A DNA stretch of 64,000 bases. Origin: Pisaster brevispinus (lineage: Eukaryota > Echinodermata > Asteroidea > Forcipulatida > Asteriidae). The notes below the pieces were generated by a model. It worked only from the letters and a program-made list of their open reading frames with translations. It had not been told where the DNA came from and did no database searches. Location of the stretch: assembly GCA_023634235.1 (NCBI GenBank), contig JAMKCF010000013.1, forward strand, positions 6,609,827 to 6,673,826. Direction: 5' to 3'. The stretch's first letter is position 1. Each line of letters begins with the position of its first letter. This document shows positions 33,206 through 44,330 of this stretch, piece after piece. Position numbers and translations under genes: made by a program.

Positions 33206-34210
33206 TTGTACTCCAAACTATTATTGCATCATATTATCGAAGAGAAATACACACACCGTTTATTTACAATAAATGCTTCACTATTGGCAAAGCTGACAAA
33301 AAGAGTATACTTTCGGATCGAGTGGTAATAATTTAGGTAAGGGGATTGTTTTTTTTTTTTTATTCCTTGTTGCTCAAACCCAGCCGAAAAAAGGACGGGA
33401 TAGTTTTTTAACCACAACAAAGTACGCATTATATTGCTAAAAAATTACTGGAACTCATCCATATTGACATTGTTAGCCTTGCAAAATTAAACTTATTTGT
33501 TATATCTGGAGCATGTTTTTCACAATTTGGAGGAGAAAATAGAAAGCTTAAAATATATAGATTTAAAATCCTGTTTTGATTGCAATTCTCGGACTACAAC
33601 GATAATTTTAAGCTGTACGTTTGAAAATTAACATAAAATGTAAATTTGCAGTTAAGAAACCGAACCAGTTCTGAATGTATTGTATAAAAGCTGACGTTAT
33701 TGCGAACGTCTTTTTAGTTTAATATATGATTACTGCAGTCTAAAATGCCCTAACTGTTTTTAAAACTATTATCATGTCAGATTTAAAAGGACAGCTGTTT
33801 TATCAAAAGCATGAAAATACAGTTGAAAGTTTCCCGAAATGAATGCTATTGTAATCAAAGCAAGTCCAATTTGACAAATAAAAACGTGTGCATAATCGAT
33901 TGCTATAGTTCGTATAGAATTTTTGTTCCAAACAGTTAGTGGCATTGAGATGGTTTACTCAAATATATTGGAAGATTGTTTGACCAGGAAAAAAAATTAA
34001 TGGAAAAGAAAAAAAGAAAAAAAACTATAAAGATGATTTTCCTTTTGATCAGCGTCCACAGTCCATAAAATCCGGCTTTCACTAAAAAATCCCCGAAGTC
34101 ATGGTTAATTCATAAAGTTGTCTTGACATATTATCACGGATAGGAATGTGTGTGTCCGTGGCAGCCGCAGTACCCCAATAATATACATTTCGCTGGTATT
34201 TTTTTTGGGT
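33206..34210. repeat. Block 'S' (copy 2)
   Basis: Matches 25,156-26,159. A T-run at 33,350-33,361 replaces part of the CCCAGCTGAAAA unit. Non-coding. Confidence 0.75.
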
Positions 34211-34770
34211 AAGCCGTCGTCTTTGTTAAGTTGTTGTTTTAAGAAACAAGTCAGTTTTTGCTCTTTCACTAACAGCGATGGAATGACAGTGTCTTTAATC
34301 CTCTCGCCATGAGCCGAGTGTTTTGATGCCAAGAGTTTATCGTCAAGGCAACGGTCAACGTTCGTGCTTCTATAATCGATTTCGTCTTAAAGTCAGTTTG
34401 ATAAATCGTGCGGTTTTGTAATGACCAGAACGATATCTCTTTTACGCTTAAATAAAAAGCAACATCTGTGGATGTCTAAATACGCTTGGCCTAAAAAGGG
34501 AACGCAGTCATCAGTTTTGTAAAATTGAAAACCCCCCCCCCCGAAAAAAAAAAACCAAACAATAAACTTTTACAAGGCCTTGGCCTATAGGAGATTTCAT
34601 TTTACATGGCAATGTTTCAGTAAGCCGTTTGTATAATCTATCCATGAGAACTGGTAATAATTAATGCATACAGGCCTGGGCTATTGCAACGAAAATGCCC
34701 ACAGTTAATTATATGGAATAGGAAATACACCTTTATTATGAAGGCCTATCTTAGAGTCTTAAAGTCAACT
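34211..34770. repeat. Block 'T' (copy 3)
   Basis: Matches 26,160-26,670 and 41,765-42,310. Non-coding. Confidence 0.75.
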
Positions 34771-35020
34771 TTACACTTGGCTTTGCAAATGTTCATCTAT
34801 TAAGAAAAAACCCACAACATAAGAAAATACTAAAACACGCACATTATTGATTGAATATGTGAAACTATATACACATTTTTTTGAATATTTAACAGGAATA
34901 GGAATGAATTCGTTCAGCATTCTCTCTTGCTTATGTATTTATGTAATTGTCACAAACGGCAAAGTAACAGATAATCTACCAGACATTTACTTAAATTTAA
35001 AGATTGGAGTCAAATTTCCT
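34771..35020. repeat. Block 'V' (copy 1)
   Basis: Matches 42,330-42,590 (GAATTCGTTCAGCATTCTC, GACATTTACTTAAATTTAAAG). Copy 2 then runs into the GGGTCAGAATTGACC array, while this copy continues into unique sequence. Confidence 0.75.
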
Positions 35021-35409
35021 TTGATCAAATTACGCCTTCTTGTTCGCCATCTATGTTTTGTCGGCATTTATGGTCAAGTTCACGCAAGAGCTGACGTTGG
35101 CCGTTGTTCGACTAAGTTCATCCCGGTCTAGTCAACAGTGGTTGGACTACGCTACTCGACTGATCGGCAGCAGCCCCATGACCCTACGGCACCGGTCTCA
35201 CAGGCCAAGTGATTTTATTGGATACAAAAAAAAAAACCATACGAAAAAACCCATATAATTCAGTTTGCCTTTCGAGGTTAAGAGTATGCAAATCTCCACA
35301 GACTAAAACTTAAACTCAAATTTTAGTGAAGAGGTTCCGTCTCTGTAAAAAAAAAATCTTCATAACATTGAACAAACTGACTCCTTTAAATATCAACAGT
35401 TGGTCTACG
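35021..35409. other. Non-coding stretch
   Basis: No recognisable gene or repeat. Confidence 0.35.
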
Positions 35410-35730
35410 TCAATCTGTAGAGACGAGAACGTCAGCTGTTACTATGCCACCGTTGTTCCGGTAAAACTGTCGGCAAACTGCATTCACTTTCAAAACACAA
35501 CTCAAGGCAAGGAAAACACAGTCAGTCCATCGCAGTGACAGACCGAAGACTGACTCCAAACAAAAACAAACAGACAAACAAGCAAACAATGAAAAAACCT
35601 CTGCCGATACAATTTGATGGCTTTATATTTAGTAAATTCAGCCCACACAAAGCCTAGCAATGAGGCTAAACTGTCCATCTTCGACCTTCATTTCTACCGG
35701 TGAAACAATTGACGTACATGTACATGTACA
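35410..35730 (-). repeat. Inverted copy of the 44-45 kb repeat 'W'
   Basis: GGAAAACACAGTCAGTCCATCG, GACTGACTCCAA, and CCATCTTCGACCTTCATTTC are the reverse complement of landmarks repeated at 43,970-44,300 and 45,020-45,610. Non-coding. Confidence 0.65.
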
Positions 35731-36439
35731 TTCCGTTGCACGCATTTGTCTCATGCTGTAATTACTCCACGGAGTTTTTATGTTTTCTTTTTTGCTTTTG
35801 AGCTCAGCTGTCGCGGGAAATTTCATGTCCTAGAAGTCTTTACAAGAAAACTCTTGACATCACGAAAGCCCAAATGCTGTTCTTATTGACAGTGCACTTA
35901 AAAACACAACAAAGAGGTTGTATGCATTGTCTTAACCATTGTCAGCTCATTATGCCATGATATCTTAAGCTGGACCATGCCAATCAACATGGGACAGTGG
36001 TTTCGTTAGAAGGGGGCAGGACAAAATTCTGCCAGTATCCTTTGTGTACTAAATCGGTATATCATTCGTCAATGGAGTGAAACCAAATTATAAAACTTAA
36101 TTAACTGAATAATTAAGCATACAAACAAGCTTAAATTAACCCATGTAGTACCTGGGCATGTTAACAACACAATTAGATAAAAGAAATGGTTGCACAATGC
36201 AAAACAAACCCTCTTGACCTATGGGACAAAACTTGTCAGAATGTGCTAACAACGCACGACAGGGACGTTGCAACCAAGCATAATATCTCACTCAGTGCAT
36301 GGTTATAAGAAATACCAAGTCAACAGTTTTCATGATGCGGTTACTGGTGGTACACTGAAAAATTGGAGTGTTAAAAATGACACCATGGGGTGTTGTGACC
36401 TACCTTAGAGAGAATCAAACATAATCACATGATGTTATG
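35731..36439. other. Non-coding stretch
   Basis: No gene or recognised repeat. Confidence 0.35.
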
Positions 36440-36560
36440 TTGGTCTACACGACTCACGACTGTGTACGCCCCTTGAACAAGTTTCGACCAATCACAGACA
36501 GAGCTCTAACTACGTCATAATGTGCATTTATTTTCCAAGTTGTTAAGTTTGCATAATCAT
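36440..36560 (-). promoter_or_regulatory. Inverted FReD promoter fragment
   Basis: ACTCACGACTGTGTACGCCCC, GACCAATCACAGACAGAGC and TACGTCATAATGTGCATTTA are the reverse complement of the FReD-3 promoter (39,460-39,545). The CCAAT box and CRE keep their spacing. The part that would lead to an ATG (left of 36,440) is replaced by unrelated sequence, so it drives no visible FReD gene. Confidence 0.7.
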
Positions 36561-37110
36561 GGGCGATGTTTGAAATAAAAATAACAAATAAATAAAACTA
36601 CAAACAAATTATTAAATAGAAATAAGTGAATATAAAAATTAATTTCTATGCCCTAGTTTTCTAATTGGAGACGGTCTAATTTCAAAGTAAATCAGCAAAA
36701 ACAAGACTTAAGTTTTCAATTTTTCATCTCGGGTCTATCTTCTAGATTCTTGGTTCCAGACGTCGATCTTGTCGAAAGATCGGCTCGCAGGGTTAACATT
36801 CAAATCTACCTTATCCAGGGTGACAGGAGATTCTTTGTGCCCCCCCCCCATATCACATTGTTTTGTGTAGCACATCTGTCCGAAAGCGCCCTCTTTTGAA
36901 TAATTTTCCTCAGCCCATGTTAATGATAAGCATGATTGACACCCTTAAGGTCAAAATCCCAAATGACACCGGCGGTGTATCTGTATAGAACATAATAATC
37001 TCAGACAACAAACCATTTTTTCGATCATTTTTGGAAAGTTAGCAGTCGAGTTTTGAGGTTTATCCGAAACGCGAACACCACCAAATGCAAGTGATTATTA
37101 AATTGACTAG
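36561..37110 (-). repeat. Inverted FReD upstream flank
   Basis: 36,640-36,740 is the reverse complement of 39,230-39,350 (CTAGTTTTCTAATTGGAGACG). 36,880-36,985 is the reverse complement of sequence like 17,385-17,475 (GACACCGGCGGTGTATCTG). With the promoter fragment it forms an inverted partial cassette opposite FReD-3. Confidence 0.6.
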
Positions 37111-38109
37111 ACCTTCGGAGTAAAAAAGAAAGAAAGAAAGAGACAGAAAAACCCCGTGAACTAACCAGTAGGCCCTAGCTACTGCCCCAGCCAGGCCAAC
37201 AACCCATGTGCGCAACATTGGTTAATTCGTCCCTAAATGTCACGTCCTTCAATGCCCAGCGCCGACACTTTGGAAAAAAAGTTTTAGAGGGGGGGGGGGG
37301 GCAAAAGGGATGCACCTTTTTTCTGGTGGGGCACTTTCGGTCAATTAAAACAGACTGTAGTTTGTCACAATACTTAGCTAATACAGTGTAACATTATACT
37401 TAAGTCAAATCTCATAAGTCCACATATCAAATGAGGGCACACGGAGGCACGGACATAAATTGTGTGCGTGTGTGTGAGTGTTGGGGGGGGGGGCAAAATC
37501 CCTTATGACAACGATTTATTAGTCCAAGTTTACCTCTTTTCAATTTTGTTGAAATTAGAAATTTGGTTGGATAGCCCCCTCCCCCACCCGTCTTCGATTT
37601 TTGAACTAGTGTTCTTCCCGCCGTTGGCGGCGCCCTGAAAAAAGACTCGGGGTGCACCACACTATTAACTCCTGTAGTAACCAAAGCTAAATGCTAAGTA
37701 TAAAACAAAATACTCAACAAATATTTAAAGTCTCTCAGTCTCATAAAAACCAATCAGCCAATCAGATATATTTTCAGACAACTAAACTTCAGATTTATAT
37801 TCAATTTTTGGTAGGTCAGCCGTTTGGAATTTTCGCTAATTACCCTAACAAAAACACCCCGACATGTGTTTTTTCCAAAACCGACTCGTTGCCAGTTTCC
37901 ATGAGGCATTCAGCCAACTAGAACCATTTTTAAAGCCTAAATTTATCAAATTTTCTCAAAAGTTGAGACACGCAACCCCAGGTTGTGACACATTGTTAAA
38001 ATTACACAAATCTATTAATTGCATGACCTCCAAAATGTTATTATTCAAAATATTTTGAGGGCCTACAAATTATGATAATCAGCTTGGCGCATGAATTTTG
38101 GCGCTGGAG
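37111..38109. other. Non-coding, with block K' at 37,500-37,650 and a poly-G run
   Basis: 37,260-37,370 resembles the FReD 3' flank (GGGGCAAAAGG.TGCACC, TGGGGCACTT) with a G-run near 37,290-37,301. 37,591-37,636 is an inverted block-K core. No gene. Confidence 0.5.
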
Positions 38110-38710
38110 ACTGAACCAAGACTAGCAGAAACAAACTGATCTCATCTCCGATATCAACGTTTACCTCTTTACAATTTTGTTGAAATTTGATTGGAAAAAC
38201 TAGCCCCCTCCCCCGTCTTCGATTTTTGAACTAGTGTTTTCCCGCCGTTGGCGGCGCCCTGCAAAGACTAAAACAAAATCTGCCGACTACACGGCGCCAT
38301 CAAAGTCACATCATTTATCTGAAAAGCTATAGTAAAAATACAGCAGCAACAGGTTTAATAAACGTTAATTTTAAAATCAATCAAACCAAGCATAATATTG
38401 TTGCGCTCATGTTCCCACCTTACAATAGTTCGTTTGTTTCCAAATAGGGACAATAGTACTTAAAAGCCAGTTCTATTGTTGACCTTTGACACGCAATGAT
38501 GAGCGACTGAGGTGGTGGTCGGGGCCCAATTGTTTTGCAACTGTTAGGAGAACCTAATACATGTACATGTAATTGCAATTGTATACACCTCAACGCTGTC
38601 AATCATTCTCCGTTGACCACAATGGGCGGCGCTAATCCGTTATGGCTTCACTGTGGAGGTGATTTATATCCAAATGAGGCATATATCTCTCATGCCAAAT
38701 AATACCAGAC
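38110..38710 (-). repeat. Right inverted arm (K' and J), copy 2
   Basis: 38,120-38,380 is the reverse complement of block K at 15,830-16,080 (AAAGTCACATCATTTATCTG). 38,385-38,710 matches block J at 20,020-20,330 (GCATAATATTGTTG, GGAGGTGATTTA). It lies upstream of FReD-3 as the first right arm lies upstream of FReD-1. Confidence 0.7.
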
Positions 38711-39470
38711 TGTAAAGTATCTGGTAAAAGTATAATTACCGTACCAGAGTCAATTCGGCCGGAAACGTTGTACTTCCTTTTTCTAGGACAGAGGCAGGAA
38801 GAAAAACTTTCCAATTTAGGGGGAGTCTGATGGCAGCTGCATCAGTCGTTTGAAACTTTTAAATAACCAGATTAGTAATTCCTGGTTTGGTAGCTATACT
38901 TTTTTACGAAGCACTTTTTAAATAACAGAAAATGTTGTTCTTTTTTAATGCTAATGATTTTTTTTGCATCTGTGCACAAGCTGGGACCCATGGGAGACCA
39001 GTAGTTACCGATGAATAGGCCACCCAGTGGAACCTAGAAGTAAGTGAATAAATAAATAAAAAAGCACCACTGCTGCACTCGATCATCACATCCAAATAAA
39101 GTTACTATTTGAACGTGCACCGAAACCCTAGCAAAGCATAAACCATTAACTTTTGGTTTTGGAACTAAAATAAGCTTAGCTGGTGCATACTATACACGTG
39201 GTTGAAGGGTTAATTTCAAAGTAAAAACTAGAAGGTAGACCCGAGATGAGAAATTAAAAACTTAAGTCTTGTTTTTGAAGATTTACTCTGAAATTAGACC
39301 GCCTTCAATCAGAAAACTAGGGCAAAGAAATTAATTTTCACCTCTAAAAAAAAAGAAGTGTTTTCTGATACAAAAGTAATAATGGAAGACATTTAGAGAA
39401 GACCAATCATCCAGTTTTTATTTTCATCATCGAGCAGGATTATGCAAATATACAAGTAGATAAATGCACA
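38711..39470. other. Upstream region of FReD-3
   Basis: Non-coding. 39,120-39,350 is a short piece of the long FReD flank. 39,400-39,475 resembles the region just upstream of FReD-1. Confidence 0.5.
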
Positions 39471-39473
39471 TTA

Positions 39474-39662
39474 TGACGTAAATCAGAGTTCTGTCTGTGA
39501 TTGGTCAAAACGTGTTCAAGGGGCGTACACAGTCGTGGGTCGTGTTCCTGTTCGGTCGCGCAACGGCGGCACTCTTGCAGCGACAACGGATAATTTCCAC
39601 ACTGGTTTATGTATTACGAGAGCCTCGAGAACAACACATACTAGATTCCTCATCTCTCAAGG
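39474..39662 (+). promoter_or_regulatory. FReD-3 promoter block
   Basis: TGACGTA (39,474-39,480), ATTGG (39,500-39,504), AGGGGCGTACACAGTCGTG, CGCGCAACGGCGGCACTC and ACATACTAGATTCC are present in the same order and spacing as the other copies. A TAT insertion interrupts TTTATG-ACGAGAG. Confidence 0.55.
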
Positions 39663-40673
39663 ATGGAGAAAATAACCAACGTTCTCCACCTTGAAAGATT
39701 GAAATTTAAAATCTGTCTGACTTTACTTCTTGGACTGGTTTCACTGAAAGGCTCCCAAGCCAATCTCGACAGTACTTTTTTCGCAGCTAACCATCGGTCT
39801 CTCGAGAATGTCACTTTCTTATTGAAGAGGTTCAGCTCAGCTGTACCTTGTGTGAGTTACTGTCACTCTGAACATGAATGCAAATCAGTGAACTACCGTC
39901 TGAAAGATCAACGATGTGAGCTGAATAATGCCACCAAAGACCAATATCCTGATAACTTTGTCGACGAGTATGGCAAGGTATACTATGACGATGATGTGAA
40001 CACCCCTCACTCCTCCCTGTTCGGTTGTAACGAGCTCCTTGATGCAGGTTTTGAGAGCGGTATCTACACTATCTTTCCCAGTGGGTTCCCAGAGGGTGTT
40101 ATGGTCTACTGTGACATGACAACCACTGGAGGAGGATGGATCGTCATTCAAAGGCGCATAGATGGGAGCGTTGACTTCTACCGGGACTGGGCGGACTACC
40201 GGGCAGGTTTTGGCGACTTGGCAGGTGAGTTTTGGCTCGGAAACGATAACCTACGCGCCTTGACCGAGTCGGAAGGGACATGGCAGTTCCGCGCTGAAAT
40301 AGAAGGCTGGGACGGCGAAAAAGTTTGGTCAGAGTACGGTGTTTTTCGAGTGTACGGAGAGAACTTTATGCTCGATCGCGATGAACAAACCGGTGTGTCA
40401 GCGTACACCAACAAATCTCTACTTATATTTAATAAAGGGTACAATGATAGGTCATTCAGCACAAAGGACAGGGACAATGACATTACACCTGATGGACACT
40501 GTGCCCAAGAACGCAAAGGAGGCTGGTGGTACGGCAAGTGCGGTTATGCCAACTTAAACGGTGTGTATTATAACAGAACAATGGTAGCTATTGATGGGAT
40601 AGTACTGTACAATTGGAAGAATGGTTATAACACAGTGAAATCATGTAGCATGAAAATTCGCCTTGTAGTGTAA
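39663..40673 (+). CDS. FReD-3: secreted PAN/apple plus fibrinogen C-terminal domain protein
   Basis: An uninterrupted ORF of 336 residues, one shorter than FReD-1 because of a 3-base deletion near codon 8. Signal peptide about 15-33. PAN-like cysteines C63, C67, C73, C85. The fibrinogen domain runs from C122, with C150, GGGWIVIQRR, the calcium loop STKDRDND, C280, C293 and C328. The region from about residue 65 to 230 is almost identical to FReD-1, whereas the last 105 residues differ at about 30 sites: LDRDEQTGV, NKGYNDR, PDGHCAQ, GKCGYANLNG. It lacks the FReD-1 cysteine at LDC and gains sequons (N49, N250, N304 as well as N89). It is probably a secreted recognition lectin with different ligand specificity from FReD-1; that is inference. 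Confidence 0.9.
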   Translation: MEKITNVLHLERLKFKICLTLLLGLVSLKGSQANLDSTFFAANHRSLENVTFLLKRFSSAVPCVSYCHSEHECKSVNYRLKDQRCELNNATKDQYPDNFVDEYGKVYYDDDVNTPHSSLFGCNELLDAGFESGIYTIFPSGFPEGVMVYCDMTTTGGGWIVIQRRIDGSVDFYRDWADYRAGFGDLAGEFWLGNDNLRALTESEGTWQFRAEIEGWDGEKVWSEYGVFRVYGENFMLDRDEQTGVSAYTNKSLLIFNKGYNDRSFSTKDRDNDITPDGHCAQERKGGWWYGKCGYANLNGVYYNRTMVAIDGIVLYNWKNGYNTVKSCSMKIRLVV

Positions 40674-41040
40674 AATAATTGACAATTGTTTTATTGCGAA
40701 TAATCGAGGGCGCAATATTATTTGCTGAAAAGCAAATGCAGGCGTTATTGGTGGATTTGTATAGCTCTTGACTATCATAAAGATGTACATAATTTACTGC
40801 GCGTGGTTTGTCAAAACAGATGAGAGATGAAAAATTACTGCGAGCGAGCGATTTGGCAGGAGCTTGAGTCTGCATGTTTTGAAACAACCGCTGGTGTTAG
40901 GTTAGTAATCATCGTTAGAGTAAAGGGAACAGAAAAAGTTAATCCTTCGACCCTAGTTTGTCAGCATTTTATTGCCTGACAGTATTTTGATGTAATTAAT
41001 CGAAGCTATTTGACCGGCTCATTATTTTACACTAGAGATG
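40674..41040. repeat. 3' flank of FReD-3
   Basis: Non-coding. Matches the sequence after the detached 3' end at 52,553-52,915 (ACTGCGCGTGGTTTGTCAAAAC, CATGTTTTGAAACAACCGCTG). Confidence 0.7.
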
Positions 41041-41764
41041 ATTTTCACTTTGATCAGCGTCCACGGTCCAAAAAAGCCGGCCTTTGCAAAAATCCCCGAA
41101 GTCATGGTTAATTCATAAAGTTGTCTTTATATATTATCACGGATAGGAATTTGTTTGTCCGTGGCAGCCGCAGTACCCCAATAGTATACATTTCGCTGGT
41201 ACTTTATCGTTGATTTGTATTTCTGCGGGCCTTCGCGGGGAACCATAAAATAACACAACCAAAGGCGGGAATTACACTCAATCAAAGATCAAAAATGGGG
41301 GTAACCAGAGGGGGGCGACAAAATCCACATAAAAAGACACTCAAGGCACTTTAAAGAAAACGAGATGTAAAATAAGAAGAAAAACAATTAACAACTTTGA
41401 TAAAAAAAATTATAACAATAAAAATCAATTAAGTTATTACTAGAACAAAACAAAAACAAACCTAATGAGATTTTTTTTAAAGAAGAAGAAGAAGAAATAG
41501 TTCCCTGGTCCCCTCTTCGCCCCGGGGTAAACTGAAGTTGCACGAAGAAGCGAAAGTCGAAAAGGACTACTTGGCTAGCGACAATCGTCGGCACAGCCAG
41601 AAATAAACAAAATGTGGATGATATTCGTTCAACACGTGAAAGACAAGGACCGTTTACTTGATAAGCAAGCCGTCAATTTTCATTAAAATTTTATTGAAAT
41701 TGTTTGTTGTAGTTGTTGTAGTAGTAGTAATAGTTGTTGTTGTTGTTGATGTTATTTTTGGAGA
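41041..41764. repeat. Blocks shared with 56.1-56.7 kb and 14.96 kb
   Basis: 41,045-41,350 matches 56,080-56,345 (GATCAGCGTCCACGGTCC, TTTCTGCGGGCCTTCGCGGG, GGTAACCAGAGGGGGGCGAC). 41,500-41,600 matches 14,965-15,070. Short GTT/GTA microsatellite at 41,705-41,748. No gene. Confidence 0.7.
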
Positions 41765-42591
41765 TGGCCGTCGTTTATGTTAAGTTTTTATTTTAAGAAA
41801 CAAGTCAGTTTTTGCTCTTTCACTAACATCAATGGAACGACAGTGTCTTTAATCCTCTCGCCATGAGCCGAGTGTTTTGATGCCAAAAGTTTATCGCCGA
41901 AGCAACGGCCAACGTTCCTGCTTTTATAATCAATTTCGTCTTAAAAGTCAGTTTGATAAATCGTGCGGGTTTGTAATGACCAGAATGATACCTCTTTTAC
42001 GTTTAAATAAAGAGCAGCATCTGTAGGCATCTAAATACCCTTGGCCTAAAAATAATGGGAACAGAGTCATCAGTTTTGTAAAATTGAAAAACAAAAAGAA
42101 AAACAAAAAAAAACACCAACAACTTTTACAAGGCCTTGGCCTATAGGAGATTTCATTTTGCATGGCAATGTTTCAGTAAGCCGTTTGTATAATCTATCCA
42201 TCAGGAGGGGCCTCCAGCAGAACTGGTAATAATTACTGCATAGACGCATGGGCTATTGCAACGAAAATGACCACAGCTAATTATATGGAATAGGAAATAC
42301 ACCTTTATTATGACGGCCTATCTTAGAGTCTTAAAGTCAACTTTACACTTGGCTTTACAAATGTTCATTTATTTAAAAAAAAAACCACCAAAACATAAGA
42401 AAATACTAAAACACGCACATTATTGATTGAATATGTAAAACTATATACACATTTTTTTGAATATTTAACAGGAATAGGAATGAATTCGTTCAGCATTCTC
42501 TCTTGCTTATGTGTTTATGTAATTGTCCCAAACGGCAAAGTAACAGATAATCTACCAGACATTTACTTAAATTTAAAGATTGGAGTCAGAA
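41765..42591. repeat. Blocks 'T' (copy 4) and 'V' (copy 2)
   Basis: Duplicate of 34,211-35,010. At 42,585 (GATTGGAGTCA) it switches into the GGGTCAGAATTGACC array. Confidence 0.75.
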
Positions 42592-42905
42592 ATGACCTGC
42601 GTCAGAATTGACCTGGGTCAGAATTGACCCGGGTCAGAATTCACCCGGGTCAGAATTGACCTGGGTCAGAATTGACCCGGGGCAGAATTGACCTGGGTCA
42701 GAATTGACCCGGGTCAGAATTGACCTGGGTCAGAATTTACCCGGGTCAGAATTGAATTGCCCCGGGTCAGAGTTCACCCGGGTCAGAATTGACCTGGGTC
42801 AGAATTGACCTGGGTCAGAATTTACCCGGGTCAGAATTGAATTGACCCGGGTCAGAGTTCACCCGGGTCAGAATTGACCCGGGTCAGAATTGACCCGGGT
42901 CAGAA
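42592..42905. repeat. 16-bp palindrome-rich minisatellite, about 19 units
   Basis: The unit is ACCCGGGTCAGAATTG, with an ACCTGGGTC variant. Every GACCCGGGTC is a perfect 10-bp palindrome. Two units carry a 5-6 base ATTGA duplication. The array is the expanded left end of the MITE that ends at 43,120; the second copy of that MITE (63,230-63,502) has only three units. Confidence 0.92.
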
Positions 42906-43120
42906 GAGACCCTGATCCCGGGTCCCAGACGGCCTGACCCATTTCTGGGTCAAGATGACCCAAAAAGATGTTTGAAAAAGGGTATTCGACTCGATGTCTG
43001 CGTCATTTTGACCCATTTCTTTGTCATATTGACACACGTTCCGTAAGACCCAGAAATGGGTCATGCCCCATGCACGGGACTCGGATACGGGTCAATACTC
43101 ACCCGGATGTTCCTAGAGTG
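42906..43120. mobile_element. MITE body with right TIR (copy A)
   Basis: Nearly identical to 63,292-63,502. It ends GTTCCTAGAGTG before TA. The left TIR seen in copy B (CACTCTCAGAAC) is missing here, where the expanded array begins instead. No ORF. Confidence 0.75.
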
Positions 43121-43607
43121 TAACTGCATTCTTTGGGAGTATCTAAGTTAGATGGATCAAAATTGATTTCTTGACGCGTGACTAATATGGAGAGCCATGC
43201 AAATCTTGGCTAATAATGGTCAGTAATGGTCGGATTGGTAATTAAAAATATAGGAAACATTTCCTCTGATTTATCTAAACGTTCGCTGGTGCAGTTGTCA
43301 TGTATCACATAACTATAGGTCAGGTAGTTAGGAGACTCTGGATAAGTCACCGGGTCTCAACGGCATGGCTCTGCTTACCGCCGAATTCTGTGCTTTGCGA
43401 CCACCATTCTTTGCATACAAGCAAGCGCCGAATTTCTGTGCTAGCTGTGTACTAAGCGAAGAGTGCCTACACGTGGAGTATACGCACGCGCACAAGCAAA
43501 ACAATCGCTGCTAATCTGTGAAATAAGTTTGACGTAAGCGCGGAATTGCTTCCCTGCTTCCGTAAGCGCCGATTCTTTGCTTACGGCAGAGCCATGAAAT
43601 TGGGCCA
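43121..43607. mobile_element. Duplicated flank plus GGCCCAATTT-family MITE
   Basis: 43,121-43,480 is duplicated at 63,503-63,862. 43,345-43,607 has inverted ends (ATGGCTCTGCTTACCG left; GCTTACGGCAGAGCCATGAAATTGGGCC right in two parts) and belongs to the MITE family first seen at 3,768. Confidence 0.65.
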
Positions 43608-43839
43608 AGATGAGTTGCTTTTGTCATTTTAAGTGCATAGAAAATAAAAACAGCATCGTGGGCTTTCTTGATTTCTAAAGTATTCTCGTTCAGAATTTGT
43701 AGACACAAAACACCCTAAGACGGTTGAGCTAAAAAGCACATAGGAAACATATTAAGAACTCAGTGACACATTACAACATGATACAAGTGAGTGCAACAGA
43801 ATGTACATGTACGTAAATGATTACACCGGTAAAAAAATG

Positions 43840-43945
43840 TCTTGCTGAAGGACACACAATGACATTGCCGGGATTCGAACCCGCACTCTCGTGACTCTCA
43901 TCAACCAATAGAAAGTGAGTTCCACACTTCAATGTACGTACAATA
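43840..43945 (-). mobile_element. tRNA-derived SINE fragment
   Basis: The minus strand has a perfect B box, GGTTCGAATCCC (43,870-43,881), and a body reading TGTGTCCTTCAGCAAGAC. This is the same body phrase as the SINE at 18,889-19,118. Confidence 0.65.
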
Positions 43946-44330
43946 CGTCGATGATTACACCTCTAAAAATGAAGGTCGAAGATGGACAATTTAGCCACAT
44001 TGCCTGCTTTAATTGGCTAAAATTTCCTAAACAAAGGGCATGAATTTACTTCATATCAAGCCATCAAGTTTTATCTGCAAACGTTTTAGTTTCTTTGCAT
44101 TTTTTTTATTGGAGTCAGTCTCTAATAATTGTGTTTGATTGGAACTCTCAGCAGTAGATGGTCGGATTCTAACACAGAGCTTTGCCTGGTCTGACTGTGT
44201 TTTCCCTGCATGGGTTGTGTTGTGAACCGGACCAACGGTAGCACGATGCAACGCAACCGCTGATGTACAATAATTACGTCAATAATTACACCTCTAAAAA
44301 TGAAGGAGTCAGTCTTTAATAATTGTGTTT
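43946..44330. repeat. Repeat 'W' (copy 1)
   Basis: AAATGAAGGTCGAAGATGGACA..TTAGCCACATTGCC through ACGATGCAACGCAACCGCTGATG, about 300 bases. Further copies or parts lie at 44,270-44,500, 45,005-45,300, 45,300-45,610, 46,285-46,480 and 63,885-64,000, with an inverted copy at 35,410-35,730. Confidence 0.75.
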
